Of a stretch of 38,433 nt of DNA, positions 1 through 7,635 are shown in pieces; position 1 is the first letter of the stretch; each line of letters begins with the position of its first letter. The stretch comes from an uncultured Lactobacillus sp. (GTDB lineage: Bacteria > Bacillota > Bacilli > Lactobacillales > Lactobacillaceae), in contig NZ_CARBVX010000020.1 in assembly GCF_948948975.1 (NCBI RefSeq), forward strand, positions 1 to 38,433, given 5' to 3'. The notes below the pieces were generated by a model. It saw nothing but the letters and a program-made list of their open reading frames with translations. It made no database searches and was not told where the DNA came from. The translations under genes and the position numbers were made by a program.

Positions 1-540
1 TTAGATGAATACTATGGCTTAAATCCAGATAATGATCAAAGTTATCACTACTTCATGCAAAAGCACTTATTTGATAAGAAGCCATTCAAGCATTCTTATA
101 TTCCAAACGGAATGGCAAAGGATATCGATGAAGAAGTTGATCGTTATAACGACATTATTGCCGCAAATCCTATTGATATCCAAATCCTAGGCATCGGTAG
201 AAACGGCCATATTGCCTTTAACGAACCAGGTACTCCATTTGGTAGTTTAACTCATAAAGTTCAATTAACTGAGAGTACCATTAAGGCCAATTCACGTTTC
301 TTCGATAACGAAGATAACGTTCCTCGTCAAGCCATTTGTATGGGAATTAAATCCATTATGCAAAGTAAGAAAATTGTTTTACTTGCATTTGGCGAATCAA
401 AACAAGATGCAGTTAAAGCCTTAGTTGAGGGCCCTGTTACTGAAGAAGTGCCGGCATCTATCTTACAAGATCACCCAGATGTAACAGTTATTTGTGATGA
501 AGTTGCTGCCGCAAAACTTGATCCAAAATATAGAAATTAA
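1..540 (+). CDS. nagB: Glucosamine-6-phosphate deaminase, 3' part
   Basis: Converts glucosamine-6-phosphate to fructose-6-phosphate plus ammonia in the cytosol, feeding amino sugars into glycolysis. The reading frame is open from base 1, so the gene begins upstream of the window; 179 residues are visible of the roughly 240 usual for the family. The first visible residues (LDEYYGL, then QSYHYFM) and the block [15 protein letters not shown] are the NagB substrate-binding and active-site signatures. The stop is TAA at 538-540, followed closely by a rho-independent terminator, so this is the last gene of its transcript. Nothing odd is seen in the visible part. Confidence 0.95.
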   Translation, partial: LDEYYGLNPDNDQSYHYFMQKHLFDKKPFKHSYIPNGMAKDIDEEVDRYNDIIAANPIDIQILGIGRNGHIAFNEPGTPFGSLTHKVQLTESTIKANSRFFDNEDNVPRQAICMGIKSIMQSKKIVLLAFGESKQDAVKALVEGPVTEEVPASILQDHPDVTVICDEVAAAKLDPKYRN

Positions 541-568
541 TCCTCATTAATCATCCCGTTTACTTGAA

Positions 569-600
569 CGAATTAATCTTTTAGATTAGTTCGTTTTTTA
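569..600 (+). terminator. Rho-independent terminator after nagB
   Basis: Stem of 10 bp with one G-T pair (569-578 with 584-593), 5-nt loop, followed by a run of T. It ends the nagB transcript. Confidence 0.8.
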
Positions 601-716
601 TTTGATTGAATGAAATTAGTAGCATTCTTTTCTTCTTAATCTACATTTTTTAAGATCTACTCTTGACTTTTTCACCTAACTCTTTTTTTAAAAATAGCTT
701 GCTTACATACCAGATA

Positions 717-746
717 TTGAATTACACTATTAAAGCAAACTATATA
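717..746 (+). promoter_or_regulatory. Possible promoter of the kinase pair
   Basis: TTGAAT (717-722), 18-nt spacer, TATATA (741-746). It lies between the nagB terminator and the first kinase start. The -10 box is weak and other choices exist nearby. Confidence 0.35.
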
Positions 747-762
747 TTGTAGAAAGAACGTG

Positions 763-1410
763 ATGACAGTTATTGTATTGAGCGGGCCCATTGGAGCCGG
801 AAAATCCAGTTTAACCAGTCTTCTTGCCGAACATTTAGGCACTCAAGCCTTTTATGAGGGTGTAGATAACAATCCAATTTTGCCACTTTATTATAAAGAT
901 ATGGCTCATTATACTTTTCTTTTAAACACTTATCTTCTAAACCACCGTTTGGCTCAAATTAACCAAGCTATTCGCGATCATAACAGCGTGTCTGATCGTT
1001 CCATTTATGAAGATGCCCTATTTTTCAAAATGAATGTTGATAGTGGTATTGCTGATCCTACAGAATTCAAGATTTATGATAGTTTACTTGAGAATATGAT
1101 GGAACAAGCACCTGGTAATCCAAGTAAGAAACCAGATCTTCTAATTTATATTCATGTTTCTCTTGATACTATGCTTCACCGTATTCAAAAACGTGGTCGT
1201 AAGTTTGAACAATTGTCAACTGACCCAAGTTTAAAAGATTACTATGCTCGTCTTTTATCATATTACGAGCCATGGTATGAGAAATATAATGCATCCCCTA
1301 AGATGATGATTGATGGTGACAAATACGATTTTGTTGCAAATGAAGACGCAAGAAAGAAAGTTATTAACGCAATCGATCAAAAACTTATTGATATAGGGAA
1401 TTTGAACTAG
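763..1410 (+). CDS. Deoxynucleoside kinase 1 (dAK/dGK family)
   Basis: Phosphorylates a purine (or pyrimidine) deoxynucleoside with ATP in the cytosol, for nucleotide salvage. It has 215 residues from ATG 763; a GTG at 760 is also in frame, but mature L. acidophilus kinases are known to begin [10 protein letters not shown], which fits the ATG. Walker [10 protein letters not shown] is at residues 8-16; the DRS motif ([12 protein letters not shown]) and the arginine-rich lid [11 protein letters not shown] are present. It lies 21 nt upstream of a paralogue, as in the heterodimeric deoxyadenosine/deoxyguanosine kinase genes of L. acidophilus. By length it resembles the dAK-type subunit, but which subunit prefers which base cannot be read from the sequence. 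The first 60 nt around the start are almost identical to those of the next gene. Confidence 0.92.
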   Translation: MTVIVLSGPIGAGKSSLTSLLAEHLGTQAFYEGVDNNPILPLYYKDMAHYTFLLNTYLLNHRLAQINQAIRDHNSVSDRSIYEDALFFKMNVDSGIADPTEFKIYDSLLENMMEQAPGNPSKKPDLLIYIHVSLDTMLHRIQKRGRKFEQLSTDPSLKDYYARLLSYYEPWYEKYNASPKMMIDGDKYDFVANEDARKKVINAIDQKLIDIGNLN

Positions 1411-1431
1411 TTAACGAATAGAAGGAACGTG

Positions 1432-2106
1432 ATGACAGTTATTGTATTAAGCGGGCCCATTGGAGCCGGAAAATCCAGTCTAACAGGTATTCTATCTAAG
1501 TATTTGGGTACTAAACCTTTTTATGAAAGTGTAGATGATAATCCTGTTTTGCCACTATTTTATGAAAATCCTAAAAAATATGCATTTTTGCTACAGGTTT
1601 ATTTCTTAAATACTCGTTTTCAAAGTATTAAATCAGCTTTAACTGATGATAATAATGTACTTGACCGTTCGATCTACGAAGATGCTCTTTTCTTCCAAAT
1701 GAATGCAGATATTGGGCGTGCTACTAAAGAAGAAGTAGACACTTATTATGAACTTTTACACAATATGATGAGTGAGCTAGATCGAATGCCTAAAAAGAAC
1801 CCCGATCTCCTTGTTCATATTGATGTATCTTATGATACAATGCTCAAACGTATTCAAAAACGCGGCCGTAACTATGAACAATTAAGTTATGATCCTACTC
1901 TAGAAGACTATTACAAGCGTCTACTTCGCTATTACAAACCTTGGTATGAGAAGTATGACTATTCACCAAAAATGACTATTGACGGTGATAAACTTGATTT
2001 CATGGCTAGTGAAGAAGATCGTCAAGTAGTCTTAGATCAAATTGTAACTAAACTCAAGGAAATGGGTAAACTTGAAGAAGATTGGGAGCCTAATTTAGTT
2101 AAATAA
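1432..2106 (+). CDS. Deoxynucleoside kinase 2 (dAK/dGK family)
   Basis: Second subunit of the deoxynucleoside kinase pair, 224 residues from ATG 1432 (an in-frame GTG is at 1429), with GAAGGAA just upstream as ribosome site. Walker A at residues 8-16, [11 protein letters not shown], and the lid [11 protein letters not shown] are intact. It shares its first 17 residues ([17 protein letters not shown] after Met) with kinase 1 and then diverges, which in the L. acidophilus enzymes goes with heterodimer formation. The tail is about 9 residues longer than in kinase 1 and ends [10 protein letters not shown]. It resembles the dGK-type subunit by length; that is from memory of the family, not proof. 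No promoter is seen between the two genes, so they are probably one transcript. Confidence 0.92.
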   Translation: MTVIVLSGPIGAGKSSLTGILSKYLGTKPFYESVDDNPVLPLFYENPKKYAFLLQVYFLNTRFQSIKSALTDDNNVLDRSIYEDALFFQMNADIGRATKEEVDTYYELLHNMMSELDRMPKKNPDLLVHIDVSYDTMLKRIQKRGRNYEQLSYDPTLEDYYKRLLRYYKPWYEKYDYSPKMTIDGDKLDFMASEEDRQVVLDQIVTKLKEMGKLEEDWEPNLVK

Positions 2107-2108
2107 AG

Positions 2109-2145
2109 TAAAACTGCGATCCATATTGGACCGCAGTTTTTTCTT
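2109..2145 (+). terminator. Bidirectional terminator between convergent genes
   Basis: AAACTGCG/CGCAGTTT stem with a T run on the plus side and TTTT on the minus side. It sits between the second kinase (plus) and lactate oxidase (minus) and can serve both. Confidence 0.8.
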
Positions 2146-2155
2146 ACTCTAAAAA

Positions 2156-3394
2156 TCAATGTCTTGATGCACCACTTACAGCATCAGCTGCTTCACCTGT
2201 TAATTGATTTTCTTTAGTAACAGGATATGGCTTCATCACACTTCTACTAGTCGAAGAAATGCCCCAGTCAGCACTGTAATTAATATGATCAATCTTAGCA
2301 TGTTTAATATCTTCAATTGTCTTACAGCCGGTTAATTGCATATCAATCAATAATTCCTTATTCAATTGCTCAATAACTGATTGAACACCTTGTGCACCAC
2401 CAAGTGCTAAGCCATATAAAAATGGACGGCCAATACCGACTAAGTCTGCACCTAATGCTAATGCTTTAAAGACATGAGAGCCGCGACGAACGCCGCCATC
2501 AAGAATAATTGGAACACGATGATTTGAGCTTTTTACTGCCTTAGCAATTTCAGGTAAAACGTCAATCGTAGCAGGAGCGCCATCTACTTCGCGTCCTCCA
2601 TGGTTAGAAACCACGATCCCATCTGCTCCAGCACCAATAGCGAGCATAGCGTCTTCAGCACATTCAATTCCCTTAACAATTACAGGAACATCAGCAATTT
2701 CCTTTATTTTACGAATGTCATCTGGTCCAATATTTTGAGCTGATGAAGCATACATTTGTGCAACGCTTTGGCCTTCACCTTTTCCACCATTCCATTCATT
2801 AAAGAAAGCCAACGGCACCGGATAAGTAAAGTTAGTTCGTAAGTTAGCTTCACGATAGCCACTAACTAAAGCATCTACTGTTAGGAAAAATCCCCTAAAA
2901 CCAGCTTTAACTGATTCTTCAATTACCATCTTATTAAAGTCCCAGTTTTTGCTTAAATATAGTTGCATAAATCTAGGAGAATCCCCTACTGCGTTTTGTA
3001 CTTCTTGTACACTCTTATTTGCATAAGTACTCATCCCAAATAAGGCCCCAGCAGCTTTTGCGCCTTTTGCCGTATCAATTTCTGCTTCGGCATTTGCAAT
3101 ACCGTGGCATGCAATTGGACAAATCATAACCGGCGTCTTTAACTTCATTCCTAAAAACTCAGTATTAAGTTCAGGGTCTTGCATTCCAGTCAAAGCTCGA
3201 GGAACTATTTGAAAATGATTAAATGCTTGAGTATTATTTCGCCACGTCCATTCATTTTCAGCTCCACTAGCTACATAGTAATAAGCTGCTTCTGGCATTA
3301 CATACTTTGCTTCATTTTCTAGTTCATCCAAGTTAACCATATGTAACTTTTCTTCTCTTGTACTTTGTGGAAAGCCCTTATAATAAGTTGTCAT
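2156..3394 (-). CDS. lox: Lactate oxidase, FMN-dependent alpha-hydroxyacid oxidase family
   Basis: Predicted to oxidise L-lactate to pyruvate with O2, producing H2O2, in the cytosol. ATG 3394 is chosen because GGAGG lies 7 nt upstream; a TTG 15 nt further up would overlap that ribosome site. The 412 residues follow the family from ENEAKYVMPEAAYYYVASGA through the FMN-barrel block GIVVSNHGGREVDG, with the catalytic His in NHGGR, to LDGGVRRGSHVFKALALGAD and GIGRPF. An oxygen-using dehydrogenase of the same family is the alternative. Oddity: the tail runs about 30 residues past the usual end and finishes in DAVSGASRH, which resembles the FMN-attachment motif of FMN_bind domains. It stands alone, convergent with the kinases. 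Confidence 0.88.
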   Translation of the reverse strand: MTTYYKGFPQSTREEKLHMVNLDELENEAKYVMPEAAYYYVASGAENEWTWRNNTQAFNHFQIVPRALTGMQDPELNTEFLGMKLKTPVMICPIACHGIANAEAEIDTAKGAKAAGALFGMSTYANKSVQEVQNAVGDSPRFMQLYLSKNWDFNKMVIEESVKAGFRGFFLTVDALVSGYREANLRTNFTYPVPLAFFNEWNGGKGEGQSVAQMYASSAQNIGPDDIRKIKEIADVPVIVKGIECAEDAMLAIGAGADGIVVSNHGGREVDGAPATIDVLPEIAKAVKSSNHRVPIILDGGVRRGSHVFKALALGADLVGIGRPFLYGLALGGAQGVQSVIEQLNKELLIDMQLTGCKTIEDIKHAKIDHINYSADWGISSTSRSVMKPYPVTKENQLTGEAADAVSGASRH

Positions 3395-3417
3395 CGTACA
3401 TTCCTCCAAATTTTATA

Positions 3418-3432
3418 ACAAACGTTTTCTTA
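3418..3432 (-). promoter_or_regulatory. Possible cre (CcpA) site at the lox promoter
   Basis: AAACGTTT core within an imperfect catabolite-responsive element (about two mismatches to WTGNAANCGNWNNCW), next to a TATAA-like -10 for lox. CcpA control of lactate oxidase is known in lactobacilli; here it is only an inference. Confidence 0.3.
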
Positions 3433-3554
3433 CACCTTCATTTTAAAACTATTTTATTAGCGGAGTAAGCAAAAGCTCTTATGAAATAATTCACTATCTC
3501 TTATAAGATTTACTTTCAGAAAATTCTTTCAACCTTTTATCGGTAAAATTCGCG

Positions 3555-3583
3555 TTTACATTTATTTATGGGAATGCTACACT
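3555..3583 (+). promoter_or_regulatory. Promoter of purine permease 1
   Basis: TTTACA (3555-3560), 17-nt spacer, TACACT (3578-3583), 53 nt before the start codon. Confidence 0.5.
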
Positions 3584-3607
3584 ATAAAAGTTGCTTATTT
3601 AAAGCTT

Positions 3608-3620
3608 AAAAACGAACATT
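3608..3620 (+). promoter_or_regulatory. PurR-box-like site beside the ribosome site of permease 1
   Basis: AAAAACGAACATT matches the Gram-positive PurR box AWWWCCGAACWWT with one mismatch. It lies in the leader, directly before the CTGGAGG ribosome site. The second permease has a perfect match at the same relative place. Confidence 0.55.
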
Positions 3621-3636
3621 ATGTCTGGAGGACAAA

Positions 3637-4947
3637 ATGAATTTTATAAAAAACTACTTTCATTTAGAAAAGTTAGGAACTAATGTTAGAACTGAATTTA
3701 TTGCTGGATTAACTACTTTTATTAGTATGTCATACATTCTCTTTGTTAATCCGAGCGTTCTTGGCGCTAGTGGAATGAATACTGGGGCTGTATTTACCGC
3801 TACTGCTTTAGCCGCTGCTCTTGGTACAGCAATCATGGGAATCGTTGCCAACTACCCGATCGGTGAAGCACCTGCCTTAGGTATTAACGCCTTCTTTGCT
3901 TACACTGTATGTATTGGCATGAAAGTATCCTGGGAAACTGCTTTAGCTAGTGTTTTCGTTGCATCAATTATCTTTATTTTAATTACTTTATTTAAACTAA
4001 GAGAAAAGATTATTGATTCAATTCCTTCAGACTTAAAATTTGCCATTTCTTCCGGTATTGGTTTATTTATCGCCTTTCTTGGATTACAAAACGGTGGCTT
4101 AATCGTTGCTAACAAATCAACTTTAGTTGGTTTAGGATCACTTCATAATCCACTCGTTTGGATTACTATTTTTGGTCTAATTGTTACAGTAATCTTGATG
4201 ATCTTAGGCGTTCCAGGTGCTATTTTTATTGGAATGATTGCCGCATCAATCTTTGGAATTTGTACCGGTCAAATTGCTGTTCCGCATAAGTTCATCTCTT
4301 TAGCCCCAAGCCTAGCTCCAACTTTTGGCCAAGCAATTTTCCATGTTAAAGATATTAACTCTTTGCAGATGTGGGTTGTTGTTTTAACTTTCTTACTTGT
4401 TACATTCTTTGATACTGCTGGTACTTTAATCGGTCTTGCTCAACAAGCTGGCTTTATGAAAAATAATAAAATGCCACGTGTCGGTAAAGCATTAGCTGCT
4501 GACTCAACTGCTATGATGTTTGGTTCAATCTTCGGTACTTCACCAGTTGGTGCCTTTGTCGAATCAAGTGCTGGTATTGCTGTTGGTGGTCGTTCTGGTT
4601 TAACTGCTGTTTTTGTAGCCATTTTCTTCTTGATCTCAATGATTTTTAGTCCACTACTTGGTGTCTTCACTACTCAAGTAACTGCTCCTGCGTTAATTAT
4701 CGTCGGAGTTTTAATGGCACAAAATACCGCACATATTCACTGGAACAAGTTAGAAATTGCCGTACCTGCATTTTTAATCTTACTTGGTATGCCTCTTACT
4801 TACTCAATTTCCGATGGTTTGGCATTAGGAATGATTACTTACCCAATTTGTATGGTTTCTGCAAAGCGTGGTAAAGAAGTTAGCCCAATGATGTGGGTAC
4901 TGTTTGTAGTATTTATCATCTTCTTATGGGTATTGAATTTTAAATAG
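3637..4947 (+). CDS. Purine permease 1 (AzgA/PbuG-type, guanine/hypoxanthine)
   Basis: Membrane protein predicted to import guanine, hypoxanthine or adenine with protons. The 436 residues are hydrophobic throughout, with about a dozen membrane segments. AzgA/PbuG marks are seen: TFISMSYILFVNPSVL near the N-terminus, TFFDTAGTLIGL mid-protein, and the segment FVESSAGIAVGGRSGLTAV. CTGGAGG lies 7 nt upstream of ATG 3637. It is the first of three paralogues in 5.3 kb and appears monocistronic, with its own promoter, PurR-box-like site and terminator. Substrate preference among the three cannot be assigned from sequence alone. Confidence 0.92.
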   Translation: MNFIKNYFHLEKLGTNVRTEFIAGLTTFISMSYILFVNPSVLGASGMNTGAVFTATALAAALGTAIMGIVANYPIGEAPALGINAFFAYTVCIGMKVSWETALASVFVASIIFILITLFKLREKIIDSIPSDLKFAISSGIGLFIAFLGLQNGGLIVANKSTLVGLGSLHNPLVWITIFGLIVTVILMILGVPGAIFIGMIAASIFGICTGQIAVPHKFISLAPSLAPTFGQAIFHVKDINSLQMWVVVLTFLLVTFFDTAGTLIGLAQQAGFMKNNKMPRVGKALAADSTAMMFGSIFGTSPVGAFVESSAGIAVGGRSGLTAVFVAIFFLISMIFSPLLGVFTTQVTAPALIIVGVLMAQNTAHIHWNKLEIAVPAFLILLGMPLTYSISDGLALGMITYPICMVSAKRGKEVSPMMWVLFVVFIIFLWVLNFK

Positions 4948-4960
4948 ACTGGACTAAAGA

Positions 4961-4990
4961 AAAAGCTCGTGCTGATGCACGGGCTTTTTT
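4961..4990 (+). terminator. Bidirectional terminator between permease 1 and the MerR gene
   Basis: AAAAGCTCGTGC, TGAT loop, GCACGGGCTTTTTT; the minus strand also carries a T run, so it can also end the convergent MerR transcript. Confidence 0.85.
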
Positions 4991-5032
4991 GGTTAATCAA
5001 AAAAATTTTTCTAGTAATTTTAAATATTGTTT

Positions 5033-5743
5033 TTACTCTCTACTAATTTCCAAACAATAGGATCTTTTTCCGCACTTCGGACAAGTTAATTTTCTAAACT
5101 TAGGCGTATGCGGAGCTAAATTAAATGCCAGAAATGACGGAATAAATACATCTCCGCAATTAGGACAAACGTATTCAACGTTATCGTAGTAATACTTAGA
5201 AAGAGCAATTGCTCCAATTAGAGTCGTTCCTATCACTACCACACCCGGCTGTAGCTTAAAGGCATACAGAATACTAATTGCCATCAATTCAAATACTACT
5301 AATAGAATACTAAAACAACATAGTTTTCGTCTTAAAGCTGAAAGTCTATTTTCTTTTCTCATAATATTTGTAATGCCAGAATAATTGGTTAACACAGCAT
5401 GCGACAACTTTATTTTTTGCAAGTGTTCTATTTTATCTTGCTTTTTACTTATCTCATTAATTTTCCTCTGATTCTCTTGATATTGTTCTTTAAGCAATAA
5501 CTCAAGTGATTGACTCCCATTCTCATCTTGAATGAGCATTTTTATTTGCTTCAATGAAAATCCCAATTCTTTTAGAAAAAGAATTAATTCAATTTGCCTG
5601 ATTTGCTCTTCGCTGTAAAAACGATAGCCGTTCTCTTTGATATAAGCGGGCCTCACTAAATCTTTTTCATCATAGTATCGCAAAGTACGCGTACTTATTT
5701 GTAATTTCTTTGCTGCTTCTCCGATGGTATATCTCTCTGACAT
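5033..5743 (-). CDS. MerR-family regulator with membrane segments and a zinc ribbon
   Basis: N-terminal MerR winged helix (residues about 3-70: YTIGEAAKKLQISTRTLRYY, then a turn at KENGYRFYSEEQI), a helical dimerisation stretch (about 75-115), two hydrophobic segments (about 130-168), then a C-terminal zinc ribbon with CPNC and CPKC pairs about 30 residues apart. ATG 5743 is chosen because GGGAGG stands 8 nt upstream; a GTG 9 nt earlier abuts that site. The order suggests a DNA-binding regulator held at the membrane, with the zinc ribbon following the second segment. No signal or target is known to me. It sits between two purine permeases and is divergent from the second, so a role in purine transport control is possible. 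Confidence 0.85.
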   Translation of the reverse strand: MSERYTIGEAAKKLQISTRTLRYYDEKDLVRPAYIKENGYRFYSEEQIRQIELILFLKELGFSLKQIKMLIQDENGSQSLELLLKEQYQENQRKINEISKKQDKIEHLQKIKLSHAVLTNYSGITNIMRKENRLSALRRKLCCFSILLVVFELMAISILYAFKLQPGVVVIGTTLIGAIALSKYYYDNVEYVCPNCGDVFIPSFLAFNLAPHTPKFRKLTCPKCGKRSYCLEISRE

Positions 5744-5830
5744 TACTTTCACCTCCCAGATTTAAGATACCAATTAACGTAAGGTTAAGGTCAACTTCTA
5801 AATTATAAAATATTCTATTTCCTTGGAAAT

Positions 5831-5843
5831 ATTGTTCGGCTTT
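5831..5843 (-). promoter_or_regulatory. Possible inverse PurR box
   Basis: ATTGTTCGGCTTT is one mismatch from the reverse complement of the PurR box. It lies in the 304-nt divergent region between the MerR gene and permease 2, about 175 nt from the perfect box at 6016. Confidence 0.35.
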
Positions 5844-5918
5844 TAAAACAATTTTCTTATTTTTACTCCTATTATTTTCTATTTTTATGATTTATTCGAA
5901 TAATTATAGTTTTTATTC

Positions 5919-5946
5919 TTGAAATAGTTAATATTTTAGATATAAT
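5919..5946 (+). promoter_or_regulatory. Promoter of purine permease 2
   Basis: TTGAAA (5919-5924), 16-nt spacer, consensus TATAAT (5941-5946). It implies a leader of about 95 nt that contains the PurR box. Confidence 0.6.
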
Positions 5947-6015
5947 TTTAGTTGAAGATTCGCTTTTAAATGATCAAACACATAAATTAATCATTTAAAA
6001 TTATATTTTCCTTTA

Positions 6016-6028
6016 AAATCCGAACATT
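6016..6028 (+). promoter_or_regulatory. PurR box in the leader of permease 2
   Basis: AAATCCGAACATT is a perfect match to AWWWCCGAACWWT, placed just before the CTGGAGGA ribosome site (about 6036-6043). A position this far downstream of the promoter would suit repression or roadblock better than activation. Confidence 0.65.
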
Positions 6029-6047
6029 ACCATCCCTGGAGGACTAC

Positions 6048-7358
6048 ATGAATTCAATTGGTAAATTTTTCCATTTAAATGAAAACCATACTTCATTTAA
6101 AACTGAGTTTTTAGCTGGATTAACTACTTTTGTAAGTATGTCTTATATCCTTTTTGTTAACCCAGCTGTTTTAGGAGCAAGTGGCATGAACAAAGGAGCG
6201 CTATTTACGGCTACTGCCTTATCTGCCGCTTTCACTTGTATTGTAATGGGAGTACTTGCCAATTATCCTATTGCTTCTGCACCAACTTTAGGACTGAATG
6301 CATTCTTTACTTATACGGTCTGCTTAGGGATGCATGTAAAATGGCAGACTGCTTTAGCTGCCGTTTTCGTTGCTTCAATTCTTTTCATTTTACTGACTAT
6401 ATTTAAAGTACGTGAGATGATTATTGATGCTATTCCTAGTGATATCAAATATGCTATTTCTGCTGGTATTGGTTTATTTATCGCCTTCATTGGTCTTCAA
6501 GGTGGTAAATTAATTAGTAAAAGTGATTCAACTTTAGTTACTGTTGGTTCTTTAAACAATTCACTTGTTTGGATTACAATCTTTGGTTTAATGGTAACTA
6601 TTTTCTTAATGATTGCCAAGATTCCAGGTGCAATCTTTATCGGAATGATTGTTGCGGCAATTTTCGGTATTATAATTGGTCAAATCCCAATGCCAAAAGC
6701 ATTTATTTCAGGCGTTCCAAGTCTTTCACCAATTTTTGGCCAGGCTATTTTTCATATTAGTGATATCAATACAGTTCAAATGTGGATTGTCGTCTTTACA
6801 TTTTTACTTGTTACTTTCTTTGATACTACCGGTACCTTAATCGGACTTGTTCAACAAGCTGGCCTTATGAAAGATAACAAAATGCCACGTGCTGGTGAAG
6901 CTTTAGCTGCTGACTCATCTGGTATGTTAGTAGGATCTGTTCTTGGTACTTCCCCAGTTGGTGCCTTTGTTGAATCAAGTGCCGGTATTGCAGTCGGTGG
7001 TAGAACTGGTTTAACCGCTGTTTGGGTTGGTATTTTCTTCTTGATTTCTACTATTTTTAGTCCAATCTTGAGTGTCTTCACTACTCAAGTAACTGCTCCT
7101 GCTTTGATAATCGTTGGAGTATTAATGGCTGAAAACTTGGCGCACGTTCACTGGACTGATCTTGAAATCGCAATTCCATGTTTCTTAATTGCTCTTGGTA
7201 TGCCACTTACCTACTCCATTTCAGATGGACTTGGCTGGGGACTAATCATTTACCCAGTATCTATGCTAGCAGCTAAGAGATTTAAAGAAATTACGCCAAT
7301 GATGTGGATCCTATTCTTTATTTTTGTTATTTACTTCGTTGTTTTGAATATTAAATAA
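6048..7358 (+). CDS. Purine permease 2 (AzgA/PbuG-type)
   Basis: Second purine permease paralogue, 436 residues, membrane-embedded. It is very close to permease 1 throughout: TFVSMSYILFVNPAVL, TFFDTTGTLIGL and FVESSAGIAVGGRTGLTAV are conserved. Predicted substrates are guanine/hypoxanthine or adenine, with proton symport. The ribosome site is CTGGAGGA, 5 nt before ATG 6048. It is monocistronic: own promoter, own terminator. The pairing with permease 1 (same length, similar leader and PurR-box position) suggests a recent tandem duplication including the control region, with the MerR gene lying between. Confidence 0.92.
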   Translation: MNSIGKFFHLNENHTSFKTEFLAGLTTFVSMSYILFVNPAVLGASGMNKGALFTATALSAAFTCIVMGVLANYPIASAPTLGLNAFFTYTVCLGMHVKWQTALAAVFVASILFILLTIFKVREMIIDAIPSDIKYAISAGIGLFIAFIGLQGGKLISKSDSTLVTVGSLNNSLVWITIFGLMVTIFLMIAKIPGAIFIGMIVAAIFGIIIGQIPMPKAFISGVPSLSPIFGQAIFHISDINTVQMWIVVFTFLLVTFFDTTGTLIGLVQQAGLMKDNKMPRAGEALAADSSGMLVGSVLGTSPVGAFVESSAGIAVGGRTGLTAVWVGIFFLISTIFSPILSVFTTQVTAPALIIVGVLMAENLAHVHWTDLEIAIPCFLIALGMPLTYSISDGLGWGLIIYPVSMLAAKRFKEITPMMWILFFIFVIYFVVLNIK

Positions 7359-7370
7359 TATACGCAGGTA

Positions 7371-7404
7371 AACCAATCAACTACCAGAGCTGATTGGTTT
7401 TTTA
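7371..7404 (+). terminator. Terminator after permease 2
   Basis: AACCAATCA (7371-7379) pairs with TGATTGGTT (7391-7399), followed by T-rich sequence. Confidence 0.85.
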
Positions 7405-7429
7405 TTTCCTAAGAAATTCTATAGCACAT

Positions 7430-7458
7430 TTGCCTATCTAGTGAATTTCTGCTAGAAT
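7430..7458 (+). promoter_or_regulatory. Promoter of the riboswitch-controlled permease 3
   Basis: TTGCCT (7430-7435), 17-nt spacer, TAGAAT (7453-7458); transcription would begin about 10 nt before the aptamer. Confidence 0.55.
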
Positions 7459-7473
7459 ACTTAACAATCAAGT

Positions 7474-7540
7474 TATCTATATATCGTCGAAATAAGGTCG
7501 ACAGTATCTACCCTGAGCCATAAATTCAGGACTATAGGTA
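7474..7540 (+). ncRNA. Guanine-class purine riboswitch aptamer
   Basis: Three-way junction of the purine riboswitch is readable: P1 TATCTA/TAGGTA (7474-7479 with 7535-7540), J1/2 TATATC, P2 GTCGA/TCGAC with loop AATAAGG, J2/3 AGTATCTACC (family AGTTTCTACC), P3 CTGA/TCAG with loop GCCATAAAT, and J3/1 GACTA. The GG of loop 2 and CC of loop 3 that form the loop-loop contact are present. The specificity base in GACTA is C (7532), which selects guanine or hypoxanthine rather than adenine. It lies upstream of a terminator and then permease 3. Confidence 0.9.
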
Positions 7541-7561
7541 TCAGACGTCATAAATTGTTTT

Positions 7562-7611
7562 AAAGGACATCTTTTACCCGTGGCTCTTGGGTAAACTGTG
7601 TCCTTTTTTCA
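7562..7611 (+). terminator. Riboswitch expression-platform terminator
   Basis: AAAGGACA pairs with TGTCCTTT and, inside, TTTACCC with GGGTAAA, followed by a T run. It lies between the aptamer and the permease 3 start, so ligand binding most likely ends transcription here. Confidence 0.8.
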
Positions 7612-7635
7612 TTTTTATTTTATGTTGGAGAAATG

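Noticed and set aside
7474..7540. Adenine-class riboswitch
   Set aside because: The specificity position in GACTA is C, which selects guanine.
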